Shown in pieces: positions 19,099 through 27,021 of a DNA stretch of 40,861 nt. Below the pieces are notes generated by a model that saw only the letters and a program-made list of their open reading frames with translations, did no database searches and was not told where the DNA came from. Source of the stretch: JANNRR01 sp043736155 (GTDB lineage Bacteria > Pseudomonadota > Alphaproteobacteria > Rhodobacterales > Rhodobacteraceae). Every line of letters starts with the position of its first letter. The stretch's first letter is position 1. Made by a program: the position numbers and the translations under genes. The stretch covers positions 1 through 40,861 of the forward strand of contig JAYTDA010000129.1 in NCBI GenBank assembly GCA_043736155.1, read 5' to 3'.

Positions 19099-19562
19099 AA
19101 ACACGCCCCGCCGATGTAGCAACAGCACCGTGCCAGTGCAAGATGCCACAACGGGAGTTGCGGCGGTCTGGACGCTGGAAGCGACCATCCCGTTCAATTA
19201 CAGCCCCGAAACGGTCGCCCCACCCATTGTACGCGCCGTGACACTGGCGGGATTGATCGAGTAACCTGTGGCAGAATGGATCAACCATTGATCCTCTCAT
19301 GGTTGGGCAAGGTGCCAGGCCCACGGCGGTCCGCCCTGCGCCGGTTTTTGCCGATAGCAGGGCCGAAGCCGCGCCAAACACCGGATAAGATGCAACAGCA
19401 CCGCCCGATGGAACCGGGGCACGGCCTGCCGGGTTGGGCAATCTGACCTAAGGCGGCAGCCAAAACAGTCATTGCCTGACAATGGTTGAATTATCCGAAT
19501 GTTGCGCAATAGCTGGCCGGTTCGCCGGTTCGCCGGTCACGTGCAGGTGGTACGAGGGTAAA
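19099..19562. other. Intergenic region with a possible C-terminal gene fragment
   Basis: A plus-strand frame from 19130 to TAA at 19262-19264 gives 44 residues with protein-like texture (VWTLEATIPFNYSPETVAPP, then IVRAVTLAGLIE) and no usable start, as if it were the end of a lost gene. I do not recognise the family. Past 19264 nothing looks coding. An 8-bp tandem repeat GCCGGTTC (2.9 copies, 19516-19538) lies just before the acyl carrier protein gene, whose promoter should be here. Confidence 0.35.
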
Positions 19563-19874
19563 ATGATGGATAGCGACAGCCTTCTGGCATTTCTGCAGGA
19601 AGATCCGGGTGCGGATATCAACGGGGTCGACGCCGACACCCCGCTGGTCAGCAGCCAGTTGGTCGACAGCTTTGCGCTGGTGACCCTGATGATGTTTCTG
19701 GAAAAGCAAACCGGCATTCGCATCGCCCCCACCGATGTCAATCTGGATTACATGGATGCGATTGCCCGGATGCTGGCCTATGTGGAACGGGTCGCTTTGC
19801 GAGCCGCAGCCAGCATCTGGCGGCCGCAGAACGGTTCGGAACGCCGCTGTATCTTCATGATCTGGATATCCTGA
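19563..19874 (+). CDS. Acyl carrier protein (possibly with a read-through C-terminus)
   Basis: The frame starts at twin ATGs (19563, 19566) with GAGGG a few bases upstream, and encodes about 103 residues. MDSDSLLAFLQEDPGADI, TPLVSSQLVDSFALVTLMMFLEKQTGIRI and DVNLDYMDAIARMLAYVERV are an ACP four-helix fold; the serine of VDSF is the phosphopantetheine attachment site. After YVERV the sequence turns unlike ACP (ASIWRPQNGSERRCIFMIWIS) because the frame runs into the beginning of the decarboxylase in another frame. A normal stop was probably lost through an indel near 19790-19810. The carrier domain itself looks intact. ACP next to a PLP decarboxylase resembles the BtrI/BtrK pair. Confidence 0.75.
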   Translation: MMDSDSLLAFLQEDPGADINGVDADTPLVSSQLVDSFALVTLMMFLEKQTGIRIAPTDVNLDYMDAIARMLAYVERVALRAAASIWRPQNGSERRCIFMIWIS

Positions 19875-20690
19875 CCCGGCGTCTGGCGCTGCTGTCGGGC
19901 CTGTTTGGCAGCCGGTTCGGCATCAGCTACGCCATCAAGGCCAATCCGAACCGGGCGCTGCTGGCGGCGATCAAGCCCTGGCTCGCCAGCTTTGACGCCT
20001 CATCGATTGCCGAGGTGGAACGGGCGATCGATGTGGGGATGGACCTGGGCCGGATCAGCTTTTCCGGGCCGGCCAAGCGCGACGTGGAACTGCAGCGGAC
20101 CCTGTCAGCCGGGGTCGGTGAACTGGTGCTGGAAAACCTGGGCGAGACCACGCGGCTCAGCGCCTTTGCGGTTGCCGCGGGCAAGGTGCAAAAGGTGCTG
20201 GTGCGGATCAACCCGCGCCGGGTGCCGCGCGGCTTTGGTGCCTCGATGGCCGCCACCCCCAGCCAGTTCGGCATTGATGAAGAAGACATCGCCACAGCGC
20301 TGCCGCTGATCCGCGATGTGCCGGGGCTGCATCTGGCGGGGCTGCATCTGGCGGGGTTTCAGATCTATTCCGGCACCAATTGCCGCGATGCGGCGGTGAT
20401 TGCCGAAAACTTCGGGATTTTCGCCGGAATCTTCCGTCAGGCCGAGGCGATCACCGGCATCAAGCCCGAGGCGCTGGTGTTCGGTTCCGGCTTTGGTGTG
20501 CCCTATCTGCCGGGAGAGGTGCCGCTGGACCATGCGGCGCTGCCGGCGCTGATCCATCCGGTCATCGACGCCCTGCACGCCGAACCCGCCTTTGCCAAGG
20601 CGCGCTGCACGCTGGACCTGGGGCGATGGCTGGTCGGCCCTGCGGGGGTGGCTGTTGACCGGGGTGATCAGCGCTGCGGTTCAGTTCCTG
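19802..20690 (+). pseudogene. Broken PLP-dependent amino-acid decarboxylase (BtrK/DapDC-like)
   Basis: From FGTPLYLHDLDILTRRLALL (about 19832) the frame is a fold-type III decarboxylase: the PLP lysine lies in ISYAIKANPN, followed by SFDASSIAEVERAI, GRISFSGPAKRDVEL, VLVRINPR, AGFQIYSGTN and LVFGSGFGVPYLP, up to LDLGRWLVGPAG. No ATG, GTG or TTG opens this frame upstream, and the front runs into the ACP frame. At about 20645 the family sequence breaks off, and the expected C-terminal third (cysteine and tyrosine of the active site) is missing. A 15-bp duplication at 20326-20355 repeats GLHLAG. I judge it non-functional. Carrier-protein-bound substrate, as for BtrK, is an inference from the adjacent ACP. 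Confidence 0.8.
20326..20355. repeat. 15-bp perfect tandem duplication in the decarboxylase remnant
   Basis: GCTGCATCTGGCGGG occurs at 20326-20340 and again at 20341-20355. It adds one LHLAG unit to the strand leading into GFQIYSG, where related decarboxylases have a single copy. Confidence 0.9.
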
Positions 20691-20886
20691 ACCGAACTGA
20701 CGGCAATCGAGGGACCACCGGTCGGGGTGCAGGCCGGGTTGGCCTTTGCCGGGATTTCCACCGAAGACCTGCACCGCGATCTGCGCGGCTTGCGCCTTCA
20801 GGCAACGGAACCGATGATGGCCCCACTGGGGCCCTCATCAGACGGTTCCGAAACAGCAGGGGATGGAATGCGGAGCCGTTCCCCCC

Positions 20887-21822
20887 CTAAAACCCCACCT
20901 GATCCCCACCTTTCAGCGCCAATATCGCGCGCGCCTCCTCCGGGGTCGCCACTTCACAGCCCAGATCCTCGATGATCCGGCGGACCTTGACGACCTGTTC
21001 GGCGTTGCTGGCCGCCAGCTTGCCGCGTGAGATGTACAGGCTGTCTTCCAACCCGACCCGCACATTGCCGCCCATCTGCGCCGCCGTCGCCGCCAGCCCC
21101 ATCTGTGCGCCACCGGCCCCCAGCACCGACCAGCGGTACTGATCGCCAAACAACCGGTCAGCGGTGCGTTTCATAAAGATCAGGTTGTCGACATCGGCAC
21201 CGATCCCCCCCAGAATCCCCAGCACGAACTGCAGGAACACCGGAGCCTGAAACAGCCCGGTATCCATGCAGAACCGCAGGTTATAGAGATGGCCGACATC
21301 GTAAATCTCGTGTTCGAACTTGATGCCTTTGGGTGACAGGGCATTTGCAACGGTCGCTATATCACGGAATGTGTTGCGGAAAATGTAGGCGTCGGAATTT
21401 TCCACATAGGCCTGTTCCCAGTCAAACTTCCAATCGGAGTAGCGCTTGGCCAGCGGGTGAAAGGCGAAATTCATCGATCCCATGTTCAGCGAACACATCT
21501 CTGGCGAAAAGCGGCTGGCCGGGGCGATGCGGTCCTCGATCGAGGTCAGCAGGCTGCCACCGGTCGAGATGTTGACCACGGCGTTGGTCGCCTGTTTGAT
21601 CCGGGGCAGAAACGCCGCGAAATACGCGGGGTCAATCGACACGCCGCCATCCTCCGGGCGTCGCGCATGCAGATGCAGGATGGCGGCACCGGCCTCTGCC
21701 GCCGCAATCGCCTGCTCGGTGATGTCATCCGCCGTGTAGGGCAGGGCGTCCGACATCGTCGGCGTATGGATCGCCCCGGTAATGGCGCAGGTGATGATGC
21801 GTTTGCGTGACAGGTCTGCCAT
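20887..21822 (-). CDS. BKACE family (DUF849) beta-keto acid cleavage enzyme
   Basis: A 311-aa TIM-barrel protein of the family that includes 3-keto-5-aminohexanoate cleavage enzyme: a zinc enzyme that condenses a beta-keto acid with acetyl-CoA to give acetoacetate and a new acyl-CoA. ITCAITGAIHTPTMSDALPYT at the N-terminus, the zinc HLH in AAILHLHARRPEDG, FEHEIYDVGHL and the C-terminal VGLEDSLYISRGKLA with the catalytic region are all intact and full length. An AGGA site lies about 6 nt before the ATG, just after the PTEK repeats of livM. Its operon neighbours are broken, so it is a lone survivor. Which beta-keto acid it uses cannot be read from sequence alone. Confidence 0.9.
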   Translation of the reverse strand: MADLSRKRIITCAITGAIHTPTMSDALPYTADDITEQAIAAAEAGAAILHLHARRPEDGGVSIDPAYFAAFLPRIKQATNAVVNISTGGSLLTSIEDRIAPASRFSPEMCSLNMGSMNFAFHPLAKRYSDWKFDWEQAYVENSDAYIFRNTFRDIATVANALSPKGIKFEHEIYDVGHLYNLRFCMDTGLFQAPVFLQFVLGILGGIGADVDNLIFMKRTADRLFGDQYRWSVLGAGGAQMGLAATAAQMGGNVRVGLEDSLYISRGKLAASNAEQVVKVRRIIEDLGCEVATPEEARAILALKGGDQVGF

Positions 21823-21824
21823 GG

Positions 21825-22562
21825 TTATTCCTTTTCGGTCGGGGCCTTTTCGGTCGGTGCCTTTTCAGTCGGGGCCTTTTCAGTCGGGGCCTTTTCAGTC
21901 GGTGCCCCCCAGGAGATCCGGTATCCCACCGGGAATAATGACAGGTTCCAGCGCGCCGCCACATAGCCCCAGATGCCTTGGGGGCCGCCAGCATCACCAC
22001 GATGGCCAGTGCCCCCAGCAGCAGGTAGACCATGGCCAGACAGCCCACGCCAATCGCCAGCGCCGCCTAGTAGATCGAGGCCTCGCGCACCGCCTTGCCG
22101 CCCAGTTGCTTTGTCACTTGGGCTGGCAGCGAAATCCCCGAGCCGCCGCCCAGCACCGCCAGTTGGGCTGCACAGAGGCGAAACACCTCTGCCACCACCC
22201 AGGTGCCAATGGCGAAATAGGCGGACTTGCAGCCGGAACACCAACGCCGCCACCAGTGGCGCCACCAGTCCTGCCAGCGGGATCGCCAGCAACGGATGCA
22301 CCTCGGCAAACAGCGCTGCGGTGAACAAGGCATAGCCGCCAAGGCCGACATAGGCCTGCTGGCCCACCGACACCAGCCCGGTATGGCCCGCCAACAGGTT
22401 CCACAGCGACGCCAGCGCCAGATAGACGGAAAACTCGCCGATCAGGTGCAGGGTGGCACTGCTGCCCCACCAGGGCGCCGCGGCCAGTGCCAGCACCAAT
22501 AGCAAAGCCAACGCCCCGGCGGTGCGGCTGAGCGGGGTGGAACGGGTTATGACAGGGCTCAT
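21825..22562 (-). pseudogene. livM: Broken branched-chain-type ABC permease (LivM)
   Basis: The N-terminal third (SATLHLIGEFSVYLALASLWNLLAGHTGLVSVGQQAYVGLGGYALF) is a normal LivM. Near 22215 a frameshift moves the continuation (SAYFAIGTWVVAEVFRLCAAQLAVLGGGSG) to another frame. At 22067-22069 a TAG stands where the family has tryptophan (IY*AALAIGVG). About 100 residues are then missing between VYLLL and GALAIVVMLAAPK, and the C-terminal GIWGYVAARWNLSLFPVGYRI is back in the first frame. The end carries five PTEKA-type units. It overlaps livH by ATGA. At least four lesions make it non-functional. Confidence 0.88.
21831..21905. repeat. Five 15-bp tandem repeats at the end of livM
   Basis: The unit CTTTTCRGTCGGKGC repeats exactly every 15 bp from 21831 to 21905. 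In the livM frame it codes for a run of PTEKA pentapeptides, ending 8 bp before the BKACE start. Each unit contains AAAAGG on the minus strand, a weak ribosome-binding-like string. Confidence 0.95.
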
Positions 22563-23421
22563 CGGTCAATCCGTGGAAACCGGCCCCTGGGCCGCACCGC
22601 CAGCACCAGCAGAACCGCGACATGGCCCGCCAATACCTGCCAGCCGGGGTTGACCTCTGCCCCCAGCCCCTGTGCCACCCCCAGAATGACACCACCGGCA
22701 AGGGTGCCCCACAGATTGCCAAGGCCGCCGATAATCACCGCCGCAAAACCGAAAATCAGCCGCCCTGGTCCGATGAACGGGTCAAAGTTGGAACGGATCG
22801 CCAGAAACACCCCGGCAATCGCCACACGCCAAGACTCAGGGCCATGGCCCAGCCATAGACCTTTGCCCGGTCCAACCCCATCAAACCCGCCACTTCGGGG
22901 TCATCCGAAGTGGCGCGAAAGGCGCGGCCCAGCGCGGTGCGGTAAAACAGGACCTGCAACCCGGCAATCACCGCCACCGCTACCCCAAACATCAACAGCG
23001 GCAGGTAACCCACGGAAATCCCTGCCACTGTAAACGATGCGGTTTCCAGCCAACCGGCATCCAGCTTGCGGCTGTCGGCGGTGAAACCGACCAACAGGCT
23101 GTTTTGCAGAATCACCGACAGGCCAAAGCTGGCCAGCAGCGGCGCCAGGATATCCTTGCCCAAAGTCCGGTTCAGGATCAGCCGTTGCAAGGCGTAGCCA
23201 AATGCCATCATCAGCGGCACCACCAGAACCAGCGCCAGCAACGGATGCAGCCCCGTCGCCTGCACCACCACCAGCGCCACATAGGCCGCCAGTACGATCA
23301 GATCGCCATGCGCAATGTTGACCAGCCGCATCACGCCAAAGATCAGGCACAACCCGGCGGCAAACAGCGCATAAAGCCCGCCGACCAGAACCCCCTGCAC
23401 CACGGTATTCAGCAGATCCAT
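22559..23421 (-). pseudogene. livH: Frameshifted branched-chain-type ABC permease (LivH)
   Basis: The start ATG at 23421 follows the ATPase gene. The N-terminal part (VVQGVLVGGLYALFAAGLCLIFGVMRLVNIAHGD) and the middle up to VYGWAMALSLGVW are normal LivH. At about 22822 the frame changes: the proper continuation AIAGVFLAIRSNFDPFIGPGRLIFGFAAVIIGGLGNLWG is read one frame over. The total span of 863 nt is one short of 288 codons, so a single lost G (TGGGCG to TGGCG) explains it. It ends overlapping livM by ATGA. Were this a sequencing error the gene would be intact, but its neighbours carry larger lesions. Confidence 0.88.
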
Positions 23422-23424
23422 CGG

Positions 23425-24267
23425 TCAGGTTCCAAAATAAGCGGCAGTGATCTGGTCGCGGTGACAGGCTGTCGGATTGCCCGCCAGGGTTACCCGCCCC
23501 TCGGCCAGACAGATGAACTGCGCCGCTGCGCCAAGCGCCCGGGTCACATCCTGTTCGACCAGAATGGCGCTCATCCCGCCAGCGGTGATGCGCGGCAGTT
23601 GGGCATAGATATCCCTGATCACAATCGGGGCCAGACCCAGGCTCAGCTCATCGAGCAGGATCAGGTCGGGGTTCGAGATCAGCGCCCGGCCGATTGCCAC
23701 CATCTCTTGCTGGCCGCTGGCATGCACATCGCGCACCGTGGTCCGCAGGCTTTGGCATTCGTGTTCAGTCAAGCCGCCGGCGATTTCATCGAGCAGCAAC
23801 TCCGGGTCGGTGGCCAAGGCCCGCGCCAGTTCCAGCCGTTTGCGCTTCAGCAATGTCAGCGAGCCTGCCAGCGCATTGGCGCGGTGGTGCAGCCCGGTCT
23901 GCTCCAGCACCGCCGCCGGCCTTGTTTCCGGCGCTGCGCTGGCAAGGCGGCCAAAGGTGGCACCGACCAGCACGTTTTCATAGACCGACATGCCGCCAAC
24001 CGGGTGCGGTATCTGGAACGACCGCGATATGCCCATGCGGCAGCGCTCTGCCACCCCGGCGCGCGTGATGTCGCGGCCCTTGAACCGGACGCTGCCGCTG
24101 TCGGGCCGCACCGTGCCTGCCACCAGATTGAACAGGGTGGTTTTCCCGGCCCCATTGGGGCCGAGAATACCCAGAATCTCGCCCTGACCCACCTCCAGCG
24201 ACAGGTCATCGGTGACGCAGAGCGCACCGGAGCGTTTTTGCAGATTGTGCAGCCATAACAGGGTTAT
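23425..24267 (-). pseudogene. LivG-LivF deletion hybrid ATPase
   Basis: The front half is LivG: LQKRSGALCVTDDLSLEVGQGE, Walker A GPNGAGKT, SFQIPHPVGGMSVYENVLVG, the LivG-type signature region LTLLKRKRLELARAL and LLLDEIAGGLTEHECQ. After VHASG it switches without a frame break to the back half of LivF: QQEMVAIGRALISNPDLILL, DELSLGLAPIVIRDIY, AILVEQD and AEGRVTLAGNP. The end of livG and the start of livF are missing. The family N-terminus has no usable start codon: ATA stands at 24265-24267 where ATG is expected, and the first GTG is at 24192. One hybrid cannot replace two ATPases in a LivGF-type transporter, so I call it a pseudogene. Confidence 0.85.
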
Positions 24268-24306
24268 CGGGGTGCCGCCGGGGTGCGGACACCCCGGCGC
24301 TGTGCC

Positions 24307-25580
24307 TTAGCCGAGCAGCTTCAACTCGCCGGTCAGCGGCAGGTCCGGGTTCTGGTCATGGTTCACGATCACCAGTTCCAGCTTGCCATCCTTGCGCTGC
24401 CATTGCCCGCCCGCCACCTTGGTCTTGGTGACGTTTTTCATTGGTCCAGCGGTCCAGTTGATCGGCCCGACGATGGTTTGCAGATCGGTCGCGGCAATCG
24501 CCGCCATGATCGCCGCCTTGTCCTCCAGATCGGCGGTGCGTTTCACCACATCCAGCGCCACTTCAAAGATCGCATGGGCAAAGCCCAGCGTCGCTGTCCA
24601 GGGCTTGCCCGACGCCGCCACATAGCTGTCGCCCAGTTCGCGGGCAGACTGGCCGGTCAGCGAGGACGAGAACGGATGGTCCGGCGTCCACCACACCTCG
24701 GTGGGCAGCCCGTCAGCCCGGTCGCCAAGCGCATCGACCGACGAGGGGAACAGCAGCGCCTTGCCGATGGTGACCACCTTGGGCTTAAAGCCCTGTTGCG
24801 CCGCCTGGGCCCAAAAGGTGGCGAAATCCGGCGGGATCATCACTCCGGTCACAATCTCGCAGCCGGCAGCCTTGAAGGCGGCAATCTGGCTGGTGAAATC
24901 GTTGTTCAACGGCTGATAACGACCGGGATCGATCCGTTCAAAGCCCTGCGCCGCCAGCGGCCCCGGCAGACCGAGCGCCGGGTCGCCCCAGGCATTGCCA
25001 TCGGCATCATTGGGAAACAACCCGCCGACCTTCTTCGCCGCACCCGACTGGTTCCAGACCGCGGTGAAGTTGGCGATGATGTCTTCCAGCCCCCAGAAGA
25101 AGTGATAGGTATCGTTGAACCCCACTTCCGGATTGCCGCCGCGGCCAAAGAACCAGGGCTGCCGCGGGCAATTGGAGAAATGCACGGTATTTCATTCAGT
25201 TCCGCCTGATCGCACACCGGGTTGGTGGTATCGGGCGTGTCCTTGGTGAGGATCAGGTTCACGCCATCATTCAGGATCAGCGCCGATGCCACTTCGGCGG
25301 CGCGGTTCGGGTTCGACTGGCGGTCCTTGGCGATCAGTTCGATCCGGACCGGGGCACCGTTGTTGGCCAGCCCGTTGATCGCCTCCTGAATGCCGGCAAT
25401 GATCCAGTCCTGCGCCTCGCCAAACCGGGCCAGCGGGCCGGTCAAGGGCGATACCAGGCCGATCTTGAACACCTTGTTCTGTGCCGAGGCACGGTTGGTA
25501 CGCAGAATGGCGGGGGCCGCCAGCAACAGGCTGCCGCTTTTGATAAAGCGCCGCCGCGAGACTATCGAACCGGTTGTGAT
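24307..25580 (-). pseudogene. Frameshifted periplasmic binding protein of branched-chain type (LivK-like)
   Basis: A Tat-type signal (SRRRFIKSGSLLLAAPAIL) is followed by KIGLVSPLTGPLARFGEAQDWII, the usual Peripla_BP_6 opening. At about 25178 the frame is lost after AELNEIPCIS, and the continuation NCPRQPWFFGRGGNPEVGF to the end LTGELKLLG is one frame over. The span of 1274 nt is one short of 425 codons, fitting a single deletion. The expected start is ATC (25578-25580), five bases after GAGG, where ATG would be normal. It probably once bound an amino acid or another small carboxylate for the liv-type importer. Confidence 0.88.
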
Positions 25581-25679
25581 GTTTTCCTCGCTTGGAAACT
25601 TAAATTTGTGGTGGAGAAACGGTCTTGCTGCCGTTTGGGTATCGATAGGGCCAGTCTGAAGATGCGCCGTGCTTTGGCA

Positions 25680-25895
25680 ATCTGTTTGTAGCGGGTTTTG
25701 GTTTTGCAGTTGAACCTGCCGGTACAGCACCAGCAAAAGGTCAGCCAGGAAGCCGATTTCCCCGGTGGCATGCCGGTGCAGCCGCCGCGCCAGATCGGGG
25801 GTGACATTGGCCAGCCGCATCGCCGCCGCCGCTGCCTGCGGGATCGGGCGGGCGGCGTCGCGGTTCAGCAGGTCGTTGATCTGGTCAAGGCGCAT
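25680..25895 (-). pseudogene. Unidentified gene start between 3HCDH and livK remnants
   Basis: The ATG at 25893-25895 follows directly on the stop of the 3-hydroxyacyl-CoA dehydrogenase fragment. About 60 residues look protein-like (MRLDQINDLLNRDAARPIPQ, VTPDLARRLHRHATGEIGFL), then the frame runs, without a stop, through lower-GC sequence into livK. I do not recognise the family. It is probably the N-terminal part of a lost helical protein, with the livK promoter region fused to it. Confidence 0.4.
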
Positions 25896-26177
25896 TCACT
25901 CCTCCACCAGCTTGTTGATCGCCGTCAGAAGCGACAGCACCCTGGCGCGCAGCGTAGCCTGCTGCTCCGGCGACCAGCGCCGAAAGCCTTCGCCGGTCTT
26001 GAACCCCAGCTTGCCCGTCGCATTCAACCGCTCCAACAGCGGGCTTGGCCCCGGATCGCGGTTCAGATGCCCCAGCACTTGGGCGTGAATATCCAGGGTC
26101 AGGTCAAGCCCGACCAGATCGGCATTTTCCAGCGGACCCAGCACCGCCAACCGGCGGCCAAAGCTCGATTTCACCAC
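25896..26177 (-). pseudogene. C-terminal fragment of a 3-hydroxyacyl-CoA dehydrogenase family protein
   Basis: About 90 residues: SFGRRLAVLGPLENADLVGLDLTLDIH and NRDPGPSPLLERL then GKLGFKTGEGFRRWSPEQ are the C-terminal 3HCDH domain. The N-terminal NAD-binding domain is absent; a stop lies just upstream in the same frame and the sequence before it belongs to an SDR. A deletion has therefore joined the front of the SDR gene to the back of this gene. In related operons a 3HCDH enzyme oxidises a beta-hydroxy acid to the beta-keto acid cleaved by BKACE, which fits the neighbours. Confidence 0.82.
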
Positions 26178-26234
26178 ACATCATTCTTGCCCGATGCCAC
26201 CACCAGAATATCCACCCGGCCAAAGCGCGCCATA

Positions 26235-26264
26235 GCGGCGGCGACGATGGCGGCGGCGACGATG
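26235..26264. repeat. 15-bp perfect tandem duplication in the SDR remnant
   Basis: GCGGCGGCGACGATG occurs at 26235-26249 and 26250-26264, followed by a partial third GCGGCG. On the coding strand it doubles an AAIVA-type pentapeptide. Confidence 0.9.
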
Positions 26265-26421
26265 GCGGCGCAGTTCGCCCCGGACCAGGGGCGCAGGTTG
26301 ACCTGTTCCACCTCTGCCCCCAATGCCACGCAGTCGCCCGCCACCGCCGCCAGTTCCGCTGTTTTGCCCGCACTCAGCACCAGCTTGCAACCCGCCCCGG
26401 CCAGCACCTGCGCCGCCAATG

Positions 26422-26448
26422 CCCCAAAGGCCCCAAAGGCCCCAAAGG
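26422..26448. repeat. 9-bp repeat, three copies, in the SDR glycine loop
   Basis: CCCCAAAGG is repeated three times without a mismatch. It encodes GAF units inside the Rossmann TGxxxGxG loop, where related SDRs have a fixed spacing. Confidence 0.92.
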
Positions 26449-26522
26449 CTCCGGTGATGACGGCGACTTTTCCAGCGACGTCAAACAGTTGCGCCGGGTT
26501 TTTCAACCAATCTGTCATCGCG

Positions 26523-26873
26523 TTACCGTGCCACTTTCGGCGGACAGGGGATCACCACCAGCATCTTGCAGACATGATTGGACCGGTTGATGATTTCGCG
26601 CATTTCACCCGGGGCAATGGTACAACTGTCCATCGGCCCCAGCACCGCTTCAGCCCCGCCGATGATCACCGTCATCGCCGCTTCCAGCACGACATAAACC
26701 TTTTCAAACGGCGTCTGGTCCGGCCCGGCGCCGCCACCGGGCAGGAATTGCGAATAGCCGAGCCACTGGTTGACCGGGCCACCGGGTTCAAACCCCTGCA
26801 ACCGCAGACCCACCACACCGCGATGGTTTGGCGCCTGGTAGCTCACAACCTCGGAAAACCGCTTGACCAGCAT
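26523..26873 (-). CDS. Cupin domain protein
   Basis: A 116-aa single-domain cupin. GGAGPDQTPFEKVYVVLEAAMTVIIGGAEAVLGPMDSCTIAPGEMREIINRSNHVCKMLVVIP has the two cupin motifs, with glutamate (PFEKVYVVLE) and asparagine/histidine (NRSNHV) near the metal site rather than the full HxHxxxE set. The ATG at 26873 has AGGGAGAGG just upstream; longer in-frame extension into the repeat element was rejected. It lies between the broken cyclase and SDR genes and appears intact. Such cupins often accompany degradation operons as isomerases or binding proteins. The role here is unknown. Confidence 0.82.
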   Translation of the reverse strand: MLVKRFSEVVSYQAPNHRGVVGLRLQGFEPGGPVNQWLGYSQFLPGGGAGPDQTPFEKVYVVLEAAMTVIIGGAEAVLGPMDSCTIAPGEMREIINRSNHVCKMLVVIPCPPKVAR

Positions 26874-26898
26874 CACCTCTCCCTGACTTCGCTCGTTG

Positions 26899-26998
26899 AT
26901 TTTCTGTTCATAAATATCCCACAGGGGGTGCGACGATCGATGCGCCATCGGTCCGAGTACCGATCGTCGCGGGGGGGTGTGAAACCCCCCGGCTTCTG
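26899..26998. repeat. Composite intergenic hairpin element, copy 2
   Basis: ATTTTCTGTTCATAAATATC (26899-26918, then CCAC) and the G6-tgtgaaa-C6 hairpin (26972-26990) followed by GCTTCTGT match copy 1 at 12801-12925. The interior is different: GCGACGATCG (26930-26939) pairs with CGATCGTCGC (26961-26970) around a 21-nt loop. Here it lies inside an operon, between the cyclase pseudogene and the cupin. Confidence 0.75.
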
Positions 26999-27021
26999 TT
27001 TGACCCGCAGCACATTCTACC

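Larger units (their letters stand above)
26171..26518 (-). pseudogene. N-terminal half of a short-chain dehydrogenase (SDR)
   Basis: The frame starts MTDWLKNPAQLFDVAGKVAV and continues ITGA with the glycine-rich nucleotide loop, which has been expanded to GAFGAFGAFGAL by a 9-bp repeat. It ends at FGRVDILVVASGKNDVW, where the catalytic Ser-Tyr-Lys half should begin. A 15-bp duplication gives AAIVAAAIVAAA. Loss of the catalytic half and distortion of the NAD loop make it inactive. It follows the cupin gene by 4 nt in the same direction. Confidence 0.85.

Noticed and set aside
16979..19370. Similar strings TGCGCCGTTTTTCTGCGATA (near 16986) and a gapped version near 19336
   Set aside because: The match needs several gaps, and no common gene type follows; could be chance at this GC content.
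21831..21905. CRISPR-like array
   Set aside because: The 15-bp units are contiguous without spacers and lie in frame at the end of livM; there are no cas genes.
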